From Myroides marinus (GTDB lineage: Bacteria > Bacteroidota > Bacteroidia > Flavobacteriales > Flavobacteriaceae), in NCBI RefSeq assembly GCF_900109075.1, contig NZ_FNYS01000002.1, positions 413,917-477,916 of the forward strand: a stretch of 64,000 nt of DNA. The letters run 5' to 3'. The notes beneath the pieces were generated by a model. That model did not search any database, was not told the origin of the DNA, and worked only from the letters and a program-made list of their open reading frames with translations. A program made the position numbers and the translations under genes. Positions 8,187 to 17,107 of this stretch are shown one piece after another (positions within the stretch are counted from its first letter, which is position 1; each line of letters begins with the position of its first letter).

Positions 8187-8200
8187 CATTTAGTAAAAGG

Positions 8201-8225
8201 AAAGACCTGTTAGAGGTCTTTTTTT
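8201..8225 (+). terminator. Terminator of the 6360-8186 unit
   Basis: Eight-bp arms (AAAGACCT 8201-8208, AGGTCTTT 8214-8221) with a 5-nt loop run into a T tract, 14 bp after the stop of the small zinc-ribbon gene. Confidence 0.85.
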
Positions 8226-8242
8226 AGTTATATACTGTATTG

Positions 8243-8506
8243 TTACCTCTTAAAGACCATAAAGAATACAGCTACCTGTATCGCTACAATAGCAAAAAAC
8301 TTAACTTTAAAAGAGTCTTTAGATATCTTATGTCTCAGTTTTCTCATAGCAAACCATCCACCTAGACTACCACCAAAGAAGCATAGTGTCAATAGATTTT
8401 TCTCAGATACCCTACGACCATGTTTAAGAGCTTGCTCTTTATCATAGGCAAACATCGTAAAGGCTAAGTAGTTAATAATGAATAGATATAGTAATAAAAA
8501 CTTCAT
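8243..8506 (-). CDS. DUF1294 small membrane protein
   Basis: The 87-residue protein has an N-terminal membrane segment, a central polar part (DKEQALKHGRRVSEKNLLTLCFFGGSLGGWFAMRKLRHK) and a C-terminal membrane segment. The sequence DK.A..g.wRisEk.Ll.la..GGs.Ga...m...rHKt is the DUF1294 pattern. The function is unknown. It is divergent from tex, and TACCTTTG on the minus strand (8525-8532) is a plausible -7 element. Confidence 0.8.
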   Translation of the reverse strand: MKFLLLYLFIINYLAFTMFAYDKEQALKHGRRVSEKNLLTLCFFGGSLGGWFAMRKLRHKISKDSFKVKFFAIVAIQVAVFFMVFKR

Positions 8507-8562
8507 GTGATTTATTTATTGTCGCAAAGGTAGTATTTTAGCTATTCTTAAAATAATAAAAT

Positions 8563-10689
8563 ATGACGTTGATAGAGTTTATTCAACAGGCTGTGAATGC
8601 AAGTGCGAAGAGTATAGAGAATACTTTATCTCTACTAGGAGAAGGGTGTACTATACCATTCATCGCTCGATATAGAAAAGACAGAACGGGTAACTTAGAT
8701 GAAGTAGTTGTCGAAAAGATAATGAAGTATAGTGAACTGTACGAGGGAATAGTGAAGAGAAAGGAGTCTATACTAAATTCAATAGAAGAGCAAGGAAAGT
8801 TAACTGAGGAGCTTAAGGCTAAGATTTCTAATAGCTTTGACCTAACTGAAATAGAAGATTTATACTTGCCATATAAGAAGACGCGTAAGACCAAGGCAGA
8901 TACAGCTCGTGAAAATGGGTTAGAACCTCTAGCGAAGGTGATTATGGCTCAGAATGCTAGTGATGTGGACTCTATAGCTACTAGATATATTAATGACAAG
9001 ATAGGAAGTGAAGAGGAGGCTATACAAGGGGCGTCTGATATCATAGCAGAGTGGATTAATGAGAATATGTATGTGCGTAAATCACTGAGACGTAAGTTTC
9101 AGAGAAGTGGTGTAGTAAGTACAAAAGTAGTTAAAGCAAAGAAAGACGATGAGGCTGCACAGAAGTTTGAGCAGTACTTTGATTGGGCTGAGCCTGTATA
9201 TAAGATTCCTGCACACCGTCTGTTAGCTATACTTAGGGCGGAGAATGAAGGTTTTATTAAGTTTAATGTGGGCATAGAAAAAGAAGAGGCTATAAACTTT
9301 ATAGAGGACAATGTAGTAAAGGGCAAAGGAGAATGTAGTAAGATAGTGGAGAAGGCAGTAGCTGATAGTTATAAACGTCTATTAGAGCCAGCATTAGCAA
9401 ACGAGGCTTTGGCTGAAGCTAAAGAAAAGGCTGACTTAAACTCTATTCAAGTATTCGCTGATAATTTGACTCAACTATTGTTAGGTTCGCCATTAGGTGA
9501 GAAACGTATATTAGCTATCGATCCTGGGTTTAAGACTGGGTGTAAAGTAGTGTGTCTAGATGAACAAGGAGATTTGCTATATAATGAAACTATATTTCCA
9601 CACGCTCCTCAAAAGGATACTACTATGGCAATGAAGAAGATTCGCTCTATGGTAAATGCGTATAATGTGGAGGCTATCGCGATAGGTAATGGTACTGCAT
9701 CAAGAGAGACGGAGTTCTTTATTAAAAAGATAGCGTTCGATAAACCAGTACAGGTATTCGTAGTAAATGAGGCAGGGGCATCTGTATACTCTGCGTCTAA
9801 GATAGCTAGAGAGGAGTTTCCTACTTATGATGTGACTGTAAGAGGAGCTGTGTCTATAGGACGTCGATTATCTGATCCGTTAGCAGAGTTAGTAAAGATA
9901 GATCCTAAGTCTATTGGGGTAGGACAGTATCAGCATGATGTGGATCAGACATTGCTTAAAAAAGAGCTGGATAATGTAGTGATGAAGTGTGTAAACTCTG
10001 TGGGAGTAAATCTGAATACAGCTAGTAAGTCGCTATTGAGCTATGTATCTGGTATAGGGGAGAAGATGGCTGAGAATATTGTGCAGTATAGAACGGAGAA
10101 TGGGCCATTTGAGAGTAGAACAGAGCTTAAGAAGGTACCTAGATTAGGAGATAAGGCTTTTCAGCAGGCAGCAGCCTTTGTTAGGATTAAGAATGCTAAG
10201 AATCCATTAGATGATTCGGCTGTACACCCTGAGGCTTATGGTGTGGTAGAAAAGATAGCTAAGGATATGAAGGTGTCTATCGGTGAGATGATCTCTAATA
10301 AAGAGCTTATCGCTAAGGTAGAGGCTAATAAATATACTACTGGAGAGGTAGGTGTACTAGCGTTACAAGATATTTTAAAAGAATTGGAGAAGCCAGGGTT
10401 AGATCCTAGACGTAGTGCTAAGGTATTTGAGTTTGACCCTAATGTGAAGCAAATTACAGATCTAAAGATTGGGCAGGTGTTACCTGGTATTATAAATAAT
10501 ATTACCAACTTTGGTTGTTTTGTTGATGTGGGAATTAAGGAGAGTGGATTAGTGCATATCTCTCAACTTAAGGCAGGCTTTGTATCCGATGTAAATGAAG
10601 TAGTGAAGCTTCATCAGCATGTACAAGTTAAAGTGACTGATGTAGATGTGGCTAAAAAGAGAATACAGTTATCTATGATTTTAGATTAA
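8563..10689 (+). CDS. tex: Tex family RNA-binding transcription accessory protein
   Basis: The 708-residue protein follows the Tex order: an N-terminal helical domain starting at FIQQAVNASAKSIENTLSLLGEGCTIPFIARYRKDRTG, a YqgF/RuvC-like nuclease fold (RILAIDPGFKTGCKVVCLD, about 320-340), helix-hairpin-helix motifs (LNTASKSLLSYVSGIGEKMAENIVQYR), and a C-terminal S1 RNA-binding domain (IGQVLPGIINNITNFGCFVDVGIKESGLVHISQL, about 635-700). Tex binds nucleic acid and influences transcription and RNA turnover; its exact role is unsettled. No terminator is seen immediately after it. Length is slightly below the 750-780 typical of proteobacterial members. Confidence 0.95.
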   Translation: MTLIEFIQQAVNASAKSIENTLSLLGEGCTIPFIARYRKDRTGNLDEVVVEKIMKYSELYEGIVKRKESILNSIEEQGKLTEELKAKISNSFDLTEIEDLYLPYKKTRKTKADTARENGLEPLAKVIMAQNASDVDSIATRYINDKIGSEEEAIQGASDIIAEWINENMYVRKSLRRKFQRSGVVSTKVVKAKKDDEAAQKFEQYFDWAEPVYKIPAHRLLAILRAENEGFIKFNVGIEKEEAINFIEDNVVKGKGECSKIVEKAVADSYKRLLEPALANEALAEAKEKADLNSIQVFADNLTQLLLGSPLGEKRILAIDPGFKTGCKVVCLDEQGDLLYNETIFPHAPQKDTTMAMKKIRSMVNAYNVEAIAIGNGTASRETEFFIKKIAFDKPVQVFVVNEAGASVYSASKIAREEFPTYDVTVRGAVSIGRRLSDPLAELVKIDPKSIGVGQYQHDVDQTLLKKELDNVVMKCVNSVGVNLNTASKSLLSYVSGIGEKMAENIVQYRTENGPFESRTELKKVPRLGDKAFQQAAAFVRIKNAKNPLDDSAVHPEAYGVVEKIAKDMKVSIGEMISNKELIAKVEANKYTTGEVGVLALQDILKELEKPGLDPRRSAKVFEFDPNVKQITDLKIGQVLPGIINNITNFGCFVDVGIKESGLVHISQLKAGFVSDVNEVVKLHQHVQVKVTDVDVAKKRIQLSMILD

Positions 10690-10703
10690 TAAGCTTGTAT
10701 TTT

Positions 10704-10722
10704 TAGTCAATTCTAGTCAATT
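10704..10722 (+). repeat. Tandem direct repeat TAGTCAATT x2, candidate enhancer site
   Basis: Two exact copies of TAGTCAATT (10704-10712 and 10714-10722) recur at a 10-bp period, one helical turn. They lie about 100-115 bp upstream of the predicted start of the sigma54-type promoter at 10794, the usual range for enhancer-binding proteins. The role is inference from position. Confidence 0.4.
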
Positions 10723-10793
10723 GGTCTACTGTATAATATGGGATTAAAAAAATATTGAGATTAATATAAAAAAACTACTTTGGTTTTTGTTTT

Positions 10794-10809
10794 TGGCACG
10801 ATAGTTGTT
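10794..10809 (+). promoter_or_regulatory. Sigma54 (RpoN)-type -24/-12 promoter
   Basis: TGGCACG (10794-10800), four bases, then TTGT (10805-10808) matches the RpoN consensus TGGCACG-N4-TTGC in all but the final position, with the correct 10-bp gap between the GG and the -12 GT. A transcript should begin near 10819-10820. No ORF follows before the terminator at 10905. Confidence 0.65.
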
Positions 10810-10818
10810 TTTAGATAA

Positions 10819-10939
10819 ATAACTTGAGTTTGAAACAATACATTGTTATTGAAAAAGAAAACAAGCAGGTAAGTAGTGTTTTTATTATGTTTTATAAGTG
10901 AAGGGCCTATCTTTTATTGTCAAGATAGGCTCTTTTTTT
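10819..10939 (+). ncRNA. Candidate sigma54-driven small RNA
   Basis: From the predicted start near 10819 to the T tract after the perfect terminator hairpin ending at 10930 there are about 120 nt with no ORF longer than five codons. The transcript would contain a small 5' stem (AACAAT 10834-10839 / ATTGTT 10842-10847), an A-rich single-stranded centre and the terminator. A promoter and terminator this close together with no gene between is the signature of an sRNA. The start and existence are predicted, not observed. Confidence 0.5.
10905..10938 (+). terminator. Terminator of the candidate sRNA
   Basis: Nine-bp perfect arms (GCCTATCTT 10905-10913, AAGATAGGC 10922-10930) with an 8-nt loop precede TC and a run of seven T. 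Confidence 0.9.
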
Positions 10940-11072
10940 GTGCCTTAAAGTTAGATTATAGTAATCTCTAAATTATAGAAGGCCTAAAAAGAGTAAGTTA
11001 TACAAGACTAGTATGTTTACTGTAAGCATTGTTAGTAGTCAAACCTATTATCTCGATGTGAAGTAAGGGCAT
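10940..11072. other. Spacer between the sRNA terminator and the tatA terminator
   Basis: No ORF, repeat or promoter could be supported in this 130-bp AT-rich stretch. Confidence 0.4.
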
Positions 11073-11108
11073 AAAAAAAGCGTTATACAGCAAATAGCTA
11101 TATAACGC
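11073..11108 (-). terminator. Terminator of tatA
   Basis: GCGTTATA (11080-11087) pairs with TATAACGC (11101-11108); on the minus strand the hairpin is followed by T7 (the A run at 11073-11079). It lies 26 bp after the tatA stop. Confidence 0.85.
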
Positions 11109-11134
11109 GTCTATATATGATATAAGATCAGAGG

Positions 11135-11350
11135 TTACTCTGTCTTAGAATTGTCTTGAGTATTCTCTTTTTTAGTAGTTTGTTGAGCGTTCTCGTCTCT
11201 AGTAGCGTCTTTGAATTCTTTGATACCAGACCCTAGTCCTCTCATTAATTCAGGTATTTTTTTACCTCCGAACAATAATAGTACAATAGCAATAATTAAT
11301 ATAATTTGCCATGGACCTACAACTCCTAAAAATATGTGTAATGAGTTCAT
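11135..11350 (-). CDS. tatA: Twin-arginine translocase subunit TatA/E
   Basis: The 71-residue protein has one N-terminal membrane helix ([29 protein letters not shown]), the FGxKKxPEL hinge, an amphipathic helix ([10 protein letters not shown]) and a hydrophilic acidic/lysine tail. This is the pore-forming TatA component that moves folded proteins over the inner membrane. No tatB or tatC is adjacent, which is normal in this phylum. TATATTTG (11380-11387, minus) is a likely -7 element. It is divergent from the M23 peptidase gene. Confidence 0.92.
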   Translation of the reverse strand: MNSLHIFLGVVGPWQIILIIAIVLLLFGGKKIPELMRGLGSGIKEFKDATRDENAQQTTKKENTQDNSKTE

Positions 11351-11541
11351 AATAATCTTTTTGAAACATTAAGTAGCGACAAATATAGGAAGAAAAATAT
11401 AAATCGTTTATTCATAAAAGGTTTTATTTAACTTTTAACGTTTTTATTGTTCTAAATTTTTCTTTTATATTGTGAATATTTATATAAAGAATTTAAGCTG
11501 AGTTTTATAATTATTATATTTGTGTAGTAAAACATGTATAG

Positions 11542-12423
11542 ATGTTAGGAAAGGGACATAAAAGGAAAAAGTGGAAAAGCACACTTCTAAGTAAGTATCG
11601 TATTGTTATAGTTAATGATAAGACTTTTGAAGACGTGAAGTCTTTTAAGCTTAATCTGCTTAATGTTTTTGGAGCTAGTACTACATTGGTGTTTTTATTT
11701 ATTCTCTCGACAGTATTATTATTAGTACTGACTCCTCTTAAAGAATATATACCTGGATATTCGTCTGCTGAACTTAAACAGAGAGCAGTAGAGCTCGCTT
11801 TAAAGGTGGACTCTCTAGAGAATGAGTCTAGAATGAATCAACAGTATTTATCCGCTATTAAAAGTGCTTTACTAGGAGAGATCCAAGTGACTAAGGCAAG
11901 TGTAGATTCGCTAGCTTTGACACAGAAGCCATTAAATCAAATAGAGCATAAAGATCCTAGTGAGACAGATTTGAAGTTACGCGAAATGGTTAGACTTGAA
12001 GATAAGTATAATATTTTCGAAGAAAGTAAACCTAAGGTTAGTCAAGTACTGTTTAGCCCTATCAATGCAGAGATAGTTAAGAAATACGATAGTCGATCTA
12101 TGCACTTTGGTATTGACTTTAGAGCTCCTGCTAATACACCTGTTAAGGCAATCGGTAGAGGTACAGTACTCTTTGTAGATTGGACTATAAAAGATGGATA
12201 TACAATCATCTTATTGCATGATGAAGGATTGATATCAGTATATAAGCATTTGACTTCTCTTACTAAAGGAGAATATGAGAGTGTAAGATCTGGAGAGGTT
12301 ATCGGTTTATTTGATGGAAGTAGTGAAGCTTCTGCTTTAAATGCTTCTACTAAATATTTTCACTTTGAACTATGGAAGGATTCGTATCCATTAGATAGTT
12401 CATTATTTATAGATCTAGAATAA
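11542..12423 (+). CDS. Membrane-anchored M23-type (LytM) peptidase-like protein
   Basis: The 293-residue protein has a basic cytoplasmic N-terminus, one membrane segment (about 45-65), a coiled-coil stretch (about 75-120) and a C-terminal LytM domain (about 175-290). The first zinc motif is present as HFGIDF and the middle histidine as VYKHL. The last motif, normally HxHFE, reads YFHFE, so one of the two C-terminal histidines is tyrosine; peptidoglycan-cleaving activity is uncertain and a scaffolding role is possible. TATATTTG at 11515-11522 is the likely -7 element. The GH3 gene starts 6 bp after the stop, so they are co-transcribed. Confidence 0.85.
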   Translation: MLGKGHKRKKWKSTLLSKYRIVIVNDKTFEDVKSFKLNLLNVFGASTTLVFLFILSTVLLLVLTPLKEYIPGYSSAELKQRAVELALKVDSLENESRMNQQYLSAIKSALLGEIQVTKASVDSLALTQKPLNQIEHKDPSETDLKLREMVRLEDKYNIFEESKPKVSQVLFSPINAEIVKKYDSRSMHFGIDFRAPANTPVKAIGRGTVLFVDWTIKDGYTIILLHDEGLISVYKHLTSLTKGEYESVRSGEVIGLFDGSSEASALNASTKYFHFELWKDSYPLDSSLFIDLE

Positions 12424-12429
12424 AAGAAT

Positions 12430-13917
12430 ATGTCAATAAAATCATTTGGAGCTAAGATATTTGCTTCAATTATACATAAGAAGACACAAAAATGGGCAAA
12501 TGACCCAGTGAATACCCAAAAAAGGGTGTTCGAACAATTAATAAATGAGGCTAAACAAACTGCCTTTGGTAAAGACCACAATTTTGAGTCTATTACCACA
12601 CATGAGGAGTTCGTAAAGCATGTGCCTGTTAGAGATTACGAGGAATTAAAGCCTTATGTAGATAGAGTAGTAGCAGGAGAAAACGATGTACTATGGAAGG
12701 GAAAACCTCTGTACTTCGCTAAGACTTCTGGAACCACGTCTGGTGCTAAATACATACCTCTAACAAAAGAATCTATGCCGTATCACATAGAGGCAGCTCG
12801 TAATGCTATCTTAGCTTATGTACACGAGACTGGTAAAGCTGACTTCGTAGATGGCAAGATGATATTCTTACAAGGAAGCCCTATACTAGATGAAAAGAAT
12901 GGCATAAAATTAGGTAGGTTATCTGGTATTGTGGCACATTATGTACCTGCGTATCTGCAAAAGAATAGACTTCCTAGTTATAAAACTAACTGTATAGAGG
13001 ATTGGGAAACTAAAGTAGATGCTGTAGTAGAGGAAACTGTAAATCTTAATATGAGTTTGATTTCGGGTATCCCAAGTTGGGTACAGATGTACTTTGAGAA
13101 ACTGAAAGAAAAGAAGGGCAAGCCAATAGGAGAGATATTCCCGAACTTTAATCTGTTTATATACGGAGGAGTGAATTACGAACCTTATAGAAGTAAGTTT
13201 GAACAGATGATAGGGCGTAAAGTACCTTCTATTGAGTTGTTTCCTGCTTCAGAAGGTTTCTTTGCCTATCAAGATACACAGACAGAGAAAGGAATGCTAT
13301 TGCTGCTAAATGCGGGTATATTTTATGAGTTTATAAAAGCAGAGGAGTTCTTCTCTGACAATGCTAGAAGATATACAATAGGAGAGGTAGAGTTAGGTGT
13401 GAATTATGTATTAATTATCTCTACTAATGCTGGTCTATGGGGGTATAATATAGGGGATACGGTACAGTTCGTTAACTTAAAACCTTATAGAGTGGTAGTG
13501 TCTGGCCGTATTAAGCATTATATATCTGCTTTTGGAGAACATGTGATAGGTAAAGAGGTGGAATCTGCTATACAGCAAGCGATGGAAGGTACTACTGTGA
13601 CTGTGAATGAGTTTACAGTGGCTCCACAGATTACCCCAACGGAAGGATTGCCATACCATGAATGGTTGATAGAGTTTGGCAATGAACCGGAGGATTTAGA
13701 AACTTTTGCTTTAAAGATAGATAATGCTCTTAGAAAACAGAATATGTACTATGATGATTTAATTGTAGGGAAAGTATTAAGAACATTAGTAATCTCTAAA
13801 GTAAAACAAGAAGGCTTTCAGGATTATATGAAGAGTATAGGAAAGCTGGGTGGGCAAAATAAATTGCCTAGATTAAGTAATGATAGAAACATTGCTGATC
13901 GATTAAAATTATATTAG
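12430..13917 (+). CDS. GH3-family acyl-adenylate-forming protein
   Basis: The 495-residue protein matches the GH3 family, best known from plant auxin- and jasmonate-amido synthetases and also common in Bacteroidota. The ATP-binding motif is AKTSGTTSGAKYIPLT (about 97-112). Further conserved parts are the central FNLFIYGGVNYEPYR and the motif GLWGYNIGDTVQFVNLKPYRVVVSGRIKHYIS, which contains the Y(R)xGD-type ATP site. The bacterial role and the acyl and amino substrates are unknown. It follows the M23 gene by 6 bp, and this M23-GH3 pairing hints at an envelope-linked task (inference). Confidence 0.88.
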   Translation: MSIKSFGAKIFASIIHKKTQKWANDPVNTQKRVFEQLINEAKQTAFGKDHNFESITTHEEFVKHVPVRDYEELKPYVDRVVAGENDVLWKGKPLYFAKTSGTTSGAKYIPLTKESMPYHIEAARNAILAYVHETGKADFVDGKMIFLQGSPILDEKNGIKLGRLSGIVAHYVPAYLQKNRLPSYKTNCIEDWETKVDAVVEETVNLNMSLISGIPSWVQMYFEKLKEKKGKPIGEIFPNFNLFIYGGVNYEPYRSKFEQMIGRKVPSIELFPASEGFFAYQDTQTEKGMLLLLNAGIFYEFIKAEEFFSDNARRYTIGEVELGVNYVLIISTNAGLWGYNIGDTVQFVNLKPYRVVVSGRIKHYISAFGEHVIGKEVESAIQQAMEGTTVTVNEFTVAPQITPTEGLPYHEWLIEFGNEPEDLETFALKIDNALRKQNMYYDDLIVGKVLRTLVISKVKQEGFQDYMKSIGKLGGQNKLPRLSNDRNIADRLKLY

Positions 13918-13953
13918 TAACAAGAAATAATAAGACGTAAAAAGGAGAAGTAT

Positions 13954-15633
13954 ATGAAAGAGATAAAAAATATATCTAGAACGAGAGCGCAAGTATCGTC
14001 TGCAGCTGTGGAGCGTATGTATATAACAATGCGCCATTTGTTTAACCGTGGTTTCTATAAACCAATGGGAGTGTCAGGGGATACGTTAAGAGAAGCGTTA
14101 TTAGAATTGCGTCCAGAAATATATGGTACAATCGCAGAGGAAAAAGTAGAGTTAAATGGTTTGTTATACGTTATAGAGCGTCTTCCTATAGGAATAGAGG
14201 AGTGTCGTTATATTAACTTAACATCAGATGAAGGATATTCTTTCTCTCACTTTACTGCTATCGTACCACCTAAGAGAAGAAGAAACTGTTATCGTATAGA
14301 TGAGGAGCAAATGAACATCGAGATTACTAGAGGTAGATCTGATATTTATGACGTGCTTACTCACTTGACGTTTATCTTCATTGAATCACACAAGATTAAA
14401 GAACGTGTGTTAATCGGAGAGGAAGGTAAAGTAACTCGCGATTGGAAAAAAATAGAAACTGCGGCTAATAAAAAAGAACCATTAGAATTAGAAGAGAAAG
14501 AGGTAATTATGTCTCACTTAGCTAATGTATTAGGACGTTCTTTTGCAGAGGTGCTAGATGTATATGAGAAATTCGCTATAACTGAGAATCCAGATCGTTT
14601 CTTAGATGTAATCTACTGGTTAGGTAAATTGGCTATAGAAGAGGATGTGTACAATGATAAACGTACGATTACTTTTAGCCCATTATTAAGAGAGCGTTTA
14701 GGTCACCATATTTATGGTGAGATGTGGTCTGATAGAATTAAAGAGGTATTGACTGATAAAGGTTTATTAGATCGCCCTATTCATGTTATCAGTGCTAATA
14801 TGCACAGTGTGATGAACTCTATATTTGCTCCATCAGTAGTGAAAAATGAGGTTGAGGTAGAGTCTGAACTTGAGGTATATGAGGAGTTAAGTAAACCTGA
14901 AAACAAACATCTAAGAACGCTAGTTAATGAGCGTGCAGAGAATGAAGGTATGGTGTTCTTAAAAGATGAGTCAGGTACTAATATTGATGTACAGATATTT
15001 GATACAGCTAAGATTAATTTTGCAGATACTAACTTTAAAGCTCAACAAATAGAAGGTCAATATCCTGTAATCATCGTAATGGATTATGCATTCGGTGAGC
15101 AGGCTTATGAGACTATCGATGAACTTCTTAAGCCTTATAAAAAGACAACTATGATTGATGTAGAGTCTGTATCTATCATGGGGAAAGCAGGTATCTTAGT
15201 GGGAGATAAAGGAGATATTATGATTCCTTTCGCTCATATTAATGAAGGAACAGGGGATAACTATCCTTTTGATAATGAGTTGACAGTGGATATGTTTAAG
15301 AATGATGATATTCCTGTGTTTGGAGGTACGATGGTAACTGTGCTAGGTACTTCTCTTCAGAATAAGGATTTATTAAAGTTCTTCCACGATTCTACTTGGG
15401 GAGTTATAGGTCTAGAGATGGAAGGTGCGCATTACCAAAAAGCAATCCAGTCTGCCTCTAAGATTAGAAAGAGTATTAACCCTAATGTAAAAGTTAGATA
15501 TGCATATTATGCATCAGATAACCCATTAGAAACGGGTAGTACATTAGCTTCAGGAGGATTAGGTACAACAGGTGTAAAACCAACATATCTAATCACAATC
15601 AAGATATTAGAGCAAATCTTTAATATTAAGTAA
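13954..15633 (+). CDS. Nucleoside-phosphorylase-like protein with unknown N-terminal domain (possibly DUF6909)
   Basis: The 559-residue soluble protein has an N-terminal part of unknown type (about 1-320) and a C-terminal part (about 360-559) that resembles the PNP/UDP phosphorylase and AMP nucleosidase fold. The matching segments are VESVSIMGKAGILVGDKGDIMIP, a GIxxMEG-like ribose-binding motif IGLEMEGAHY, and a glycine-rich end (GSTLASGGLGTTGVKPTYL). It may bind or cleave a nucleoside or nucleotide, but the substrate is not predictable. I recall close relatives in Flavobacteriia annotated as DUF6909. It starts 36 bp after the GH3 gene and ends at a strong terminator, so it may close the M23-GH3 transcript. 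Confidence 0.65.
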   Translation: MKEIKNISRTRAQVSSAAVERMYITMRHLFNRGFYKPMGVSGDTLREALLELRPEIYGTIAEEKVELNGLLYVIERLPIGIEECRYINLTSDEGYSFSHFTAIVPPKRRRNCYRIDEEQMNIEITRGRSDIYDVLTHLTFIFIESHKIKERVLIGEEGKVTRDWKKIETAANKKEPLELEEKEVIMSHLANVLGRSFAEVLDVYEKFAITENPDRFLDVIYWLGKLAIEEDVYNDKRTITFSPLLRERLGHHIYGEMWSDRIKEVLTDKGLLDRPIHVISANMHSVMNSIFAPSVVKNEVEVESELEVYEELSKPENKHLRTLVNERAENEGMVFLKDESGTNIDVQIFDTAKINFADTNFKAQQIEGQYPVIIVMDYAFGEQAYETIDELLKPYKKTTMIDVESVSIMGKAGILVGDKGDIMIPFAHINEGTGDNYPFDNELTVDMFKNDDIPVFGGTMVTVLGTSLQNKDLLKFFHDSTWGVIGLEMEGAHYQKAIQSASKIRKSINPNVKVRYAYYASDNPLETGSTLASGGLGTTGVKPTYLITIKILEQIFNIK

Positions 15634-15661
15634 TTAGAATCTAAATAGATTAAGATAAGAA

Positions 15662-15698
15662 GGCCATAGTAAGATCTCTTACTATGGCTTTTTGTTTT
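15662..15698 (+). terminator. Terminator of the M23-GH3-phosphorylase-like unit
   Basis: Twelve complementary bases on each side (15663-15674 and 15677-15688) form a long hairpin followed by a T-rich tract. Confidence 0.88.
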
Positions 15699-15759
15699 TT
15701 TTATATGTTAAATTGCTATTTTAAGCGTAATTTTATAGTCTAGAAATCACTTGTAAAAA

Positions 15760-16308
15760 ATGAAAGTATTCAATACACCAATAAATGAATGTATCGTGAT
15801 AGAACCTAAAGTGTTCTTTGATGAAAGAGGATATTTCTTTGAAAGTTTTAATGAGCGTGTTTTTGAAGAAAAGACAGGGTTAAATGTACGTTTTATTCAA
15901 GATAATCAGTCGAAGTCTTCTAAGGGAGTTCTTAGAGGGTTACACTATCAACGTGGGAAGTATCAACAAGCAAAGTTAGTACGTGTTCTACAAGGAGAAG
16001 TGTTAGATGTAGTGCTGGATTTACGTAAAGACTCTAGTACTTATGGTAAGCATTTTACCCAAGTATTATCTGATGAGAACTTTACTCAAGTTTATATCCC
16101 GAGAGGATGTGCACATGGTTTTATTGTTAAAAGCGAAACTGCTATTTTCTCTTACAAGTGTGATAATGTTTATAATAAAGAATCTGAAGGAGGTATCATT
16201 TATAATGATCCAAGTCTTGGGATTGATTGGGAATATGATTTAAATGAAGTTATTGTTTCTGATAAGGATAAAGACCTTCCTTTATTTATAAATGCATTAC
16301 CTATATGA
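15760..16308 (+). CDS. rfbC: dTDP-4-dehydrorhamnose 3,5-epimerase
   Basis: The 182-residue protein catalyses the double epimerisation step of dTDP-L-rhamnose synthesis. It carries DERGYFFESF (21-30), the catalytic-histidine motif LRGLHYQ (His62), PRGCAHGF, a conserved tyrosine region (FSYKCDNVY) and the end motif DPSLGIDW. Length is standard. The stop overlaps the rfbD start by 4 bp, so the two are translationally coupled. The usual partners rfbA and rfbB are not in this window. Confidence 0.94.
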   Translation: MKVFNTPINECIVIEPKVFFDERGYFFESFNERVFEEKTGLNVRFIQDNQSKSSKGVLRGLHYQRGKYQQAKLVRVLQGEVLDVVLDLRKDSSTYGKHFTQVLSDENFTQVYIPRGCAHGFIVKSETAIFSYKCDNVYNKESEGGIIYNDPSLGIDWEYDLNEVIVSDKDKDLPLFINALPI

Positions 16309-17075
16309 AAAAAGTATTAGTTACTGGTGCTGCAGGACAGACGGGGCAATGTATGAAGTCGCTCGTAGATGATTATGGTGATGTAAGTTTTGTTTTTTTT
16401 GATTCAACTAGCCTTGATATTAGTGATAAACTTAAGTTAGATGAAGTGTTCGGCTTAGAACGCCCTGACTATTGTGTTAATTTGGCTGCTTATACAGCAG
16501 TTGATAAAGCAGAAGATGATAAAGAATTAGCGTTTAAGGTTAATGCCGAAGCTGTATTGTACTTGGCAGAAGTATGTAATAAATACAATTGTGTTTTAAT
16601 GCATATTTCCACAGATTTTGTCTTTGATGGAGAGAAGCGTGTTCCTTATGTTGTTAGTGATATCCCTAACCCTATTAATGTATATGGGGCGTCAAAATTG
16701 CAAGGTGAATTATATATAAAAGCGAATATGGAGCGTTATTATATAGTTCGTACTTCATGGGTGTACTCTGATTATGGGCACAACTTTAAGAAGACAATGC
16801 TTCGTTTAGCAGAGACAAGAAATGAGATTAGCGTAGTAAATGATCAGATAGGTTGTCCTACTGATGCTATGGATTTATGTCATTTCTTATTGTCCTTGAT
16901 ACAAGGAAGTAAAGCTTACGGGATTTATCACTTTAGTGGAGGAATAGTTTGTTCCTGGTATGACTTTGCTATATCGATATTTAAAGAGAATAATATAAGT
17001 ATAAAAGTAAACCCAATTAGTACTGAAGAGTATCCTACTAGAGCTAGGAGACCTAAGTATAGTGTGTTGGGATAG
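16305..17075 (+). CDS. rfbD: dTDP-4-dehydrorhamnose reductase, C-terminally short
   Basis: The protein is 256 residues and shows the NAD(P) motif GAAGQTG (8-14), STD (102-104) and the active-site pair Tyr127/Lys131 (VYGASK), so the reductase fold is intact up to [11 protein letters not shown]. Family members normally run about 30 residues further, past a YSVLDxxK segment into a final helix. Here the frame stops at TAG right after YSVLG. Deleting one G of the GGG at 17070-17072 would give YSVLDRYKE and then a stop, so either a frameshift followed by decay or a natural short form is possible. UXS begins 33 bp downstream. Confidence 0.85.
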   Translation: MKKVLVTGAAGQTGQCMKSLVDDYGDVSFVFFDSTSLDISDKLKLDEVFGLERPDYCVNLAAYTAVDKAEDDKELAFKVNAEAVLYLAEVCNKYNCVLMHISTDFVFDGEKRVPYVVSDIPNPINVYGASKLQGELYIKANMERYYIVRTSWVYSDYGHNFKKTMLRLAETRNEISVVNDQIGCPTDAMDLCHFLLSLIQGSKAYGIYHFSGGIVCSWYDFAISIFKENNISIKVNPISTEEYPTRARRPKYSVLG

Positions 17076-17107
17076 GTATAAGGAGTAGATTTAAAAGAGA
17101 GTATATA

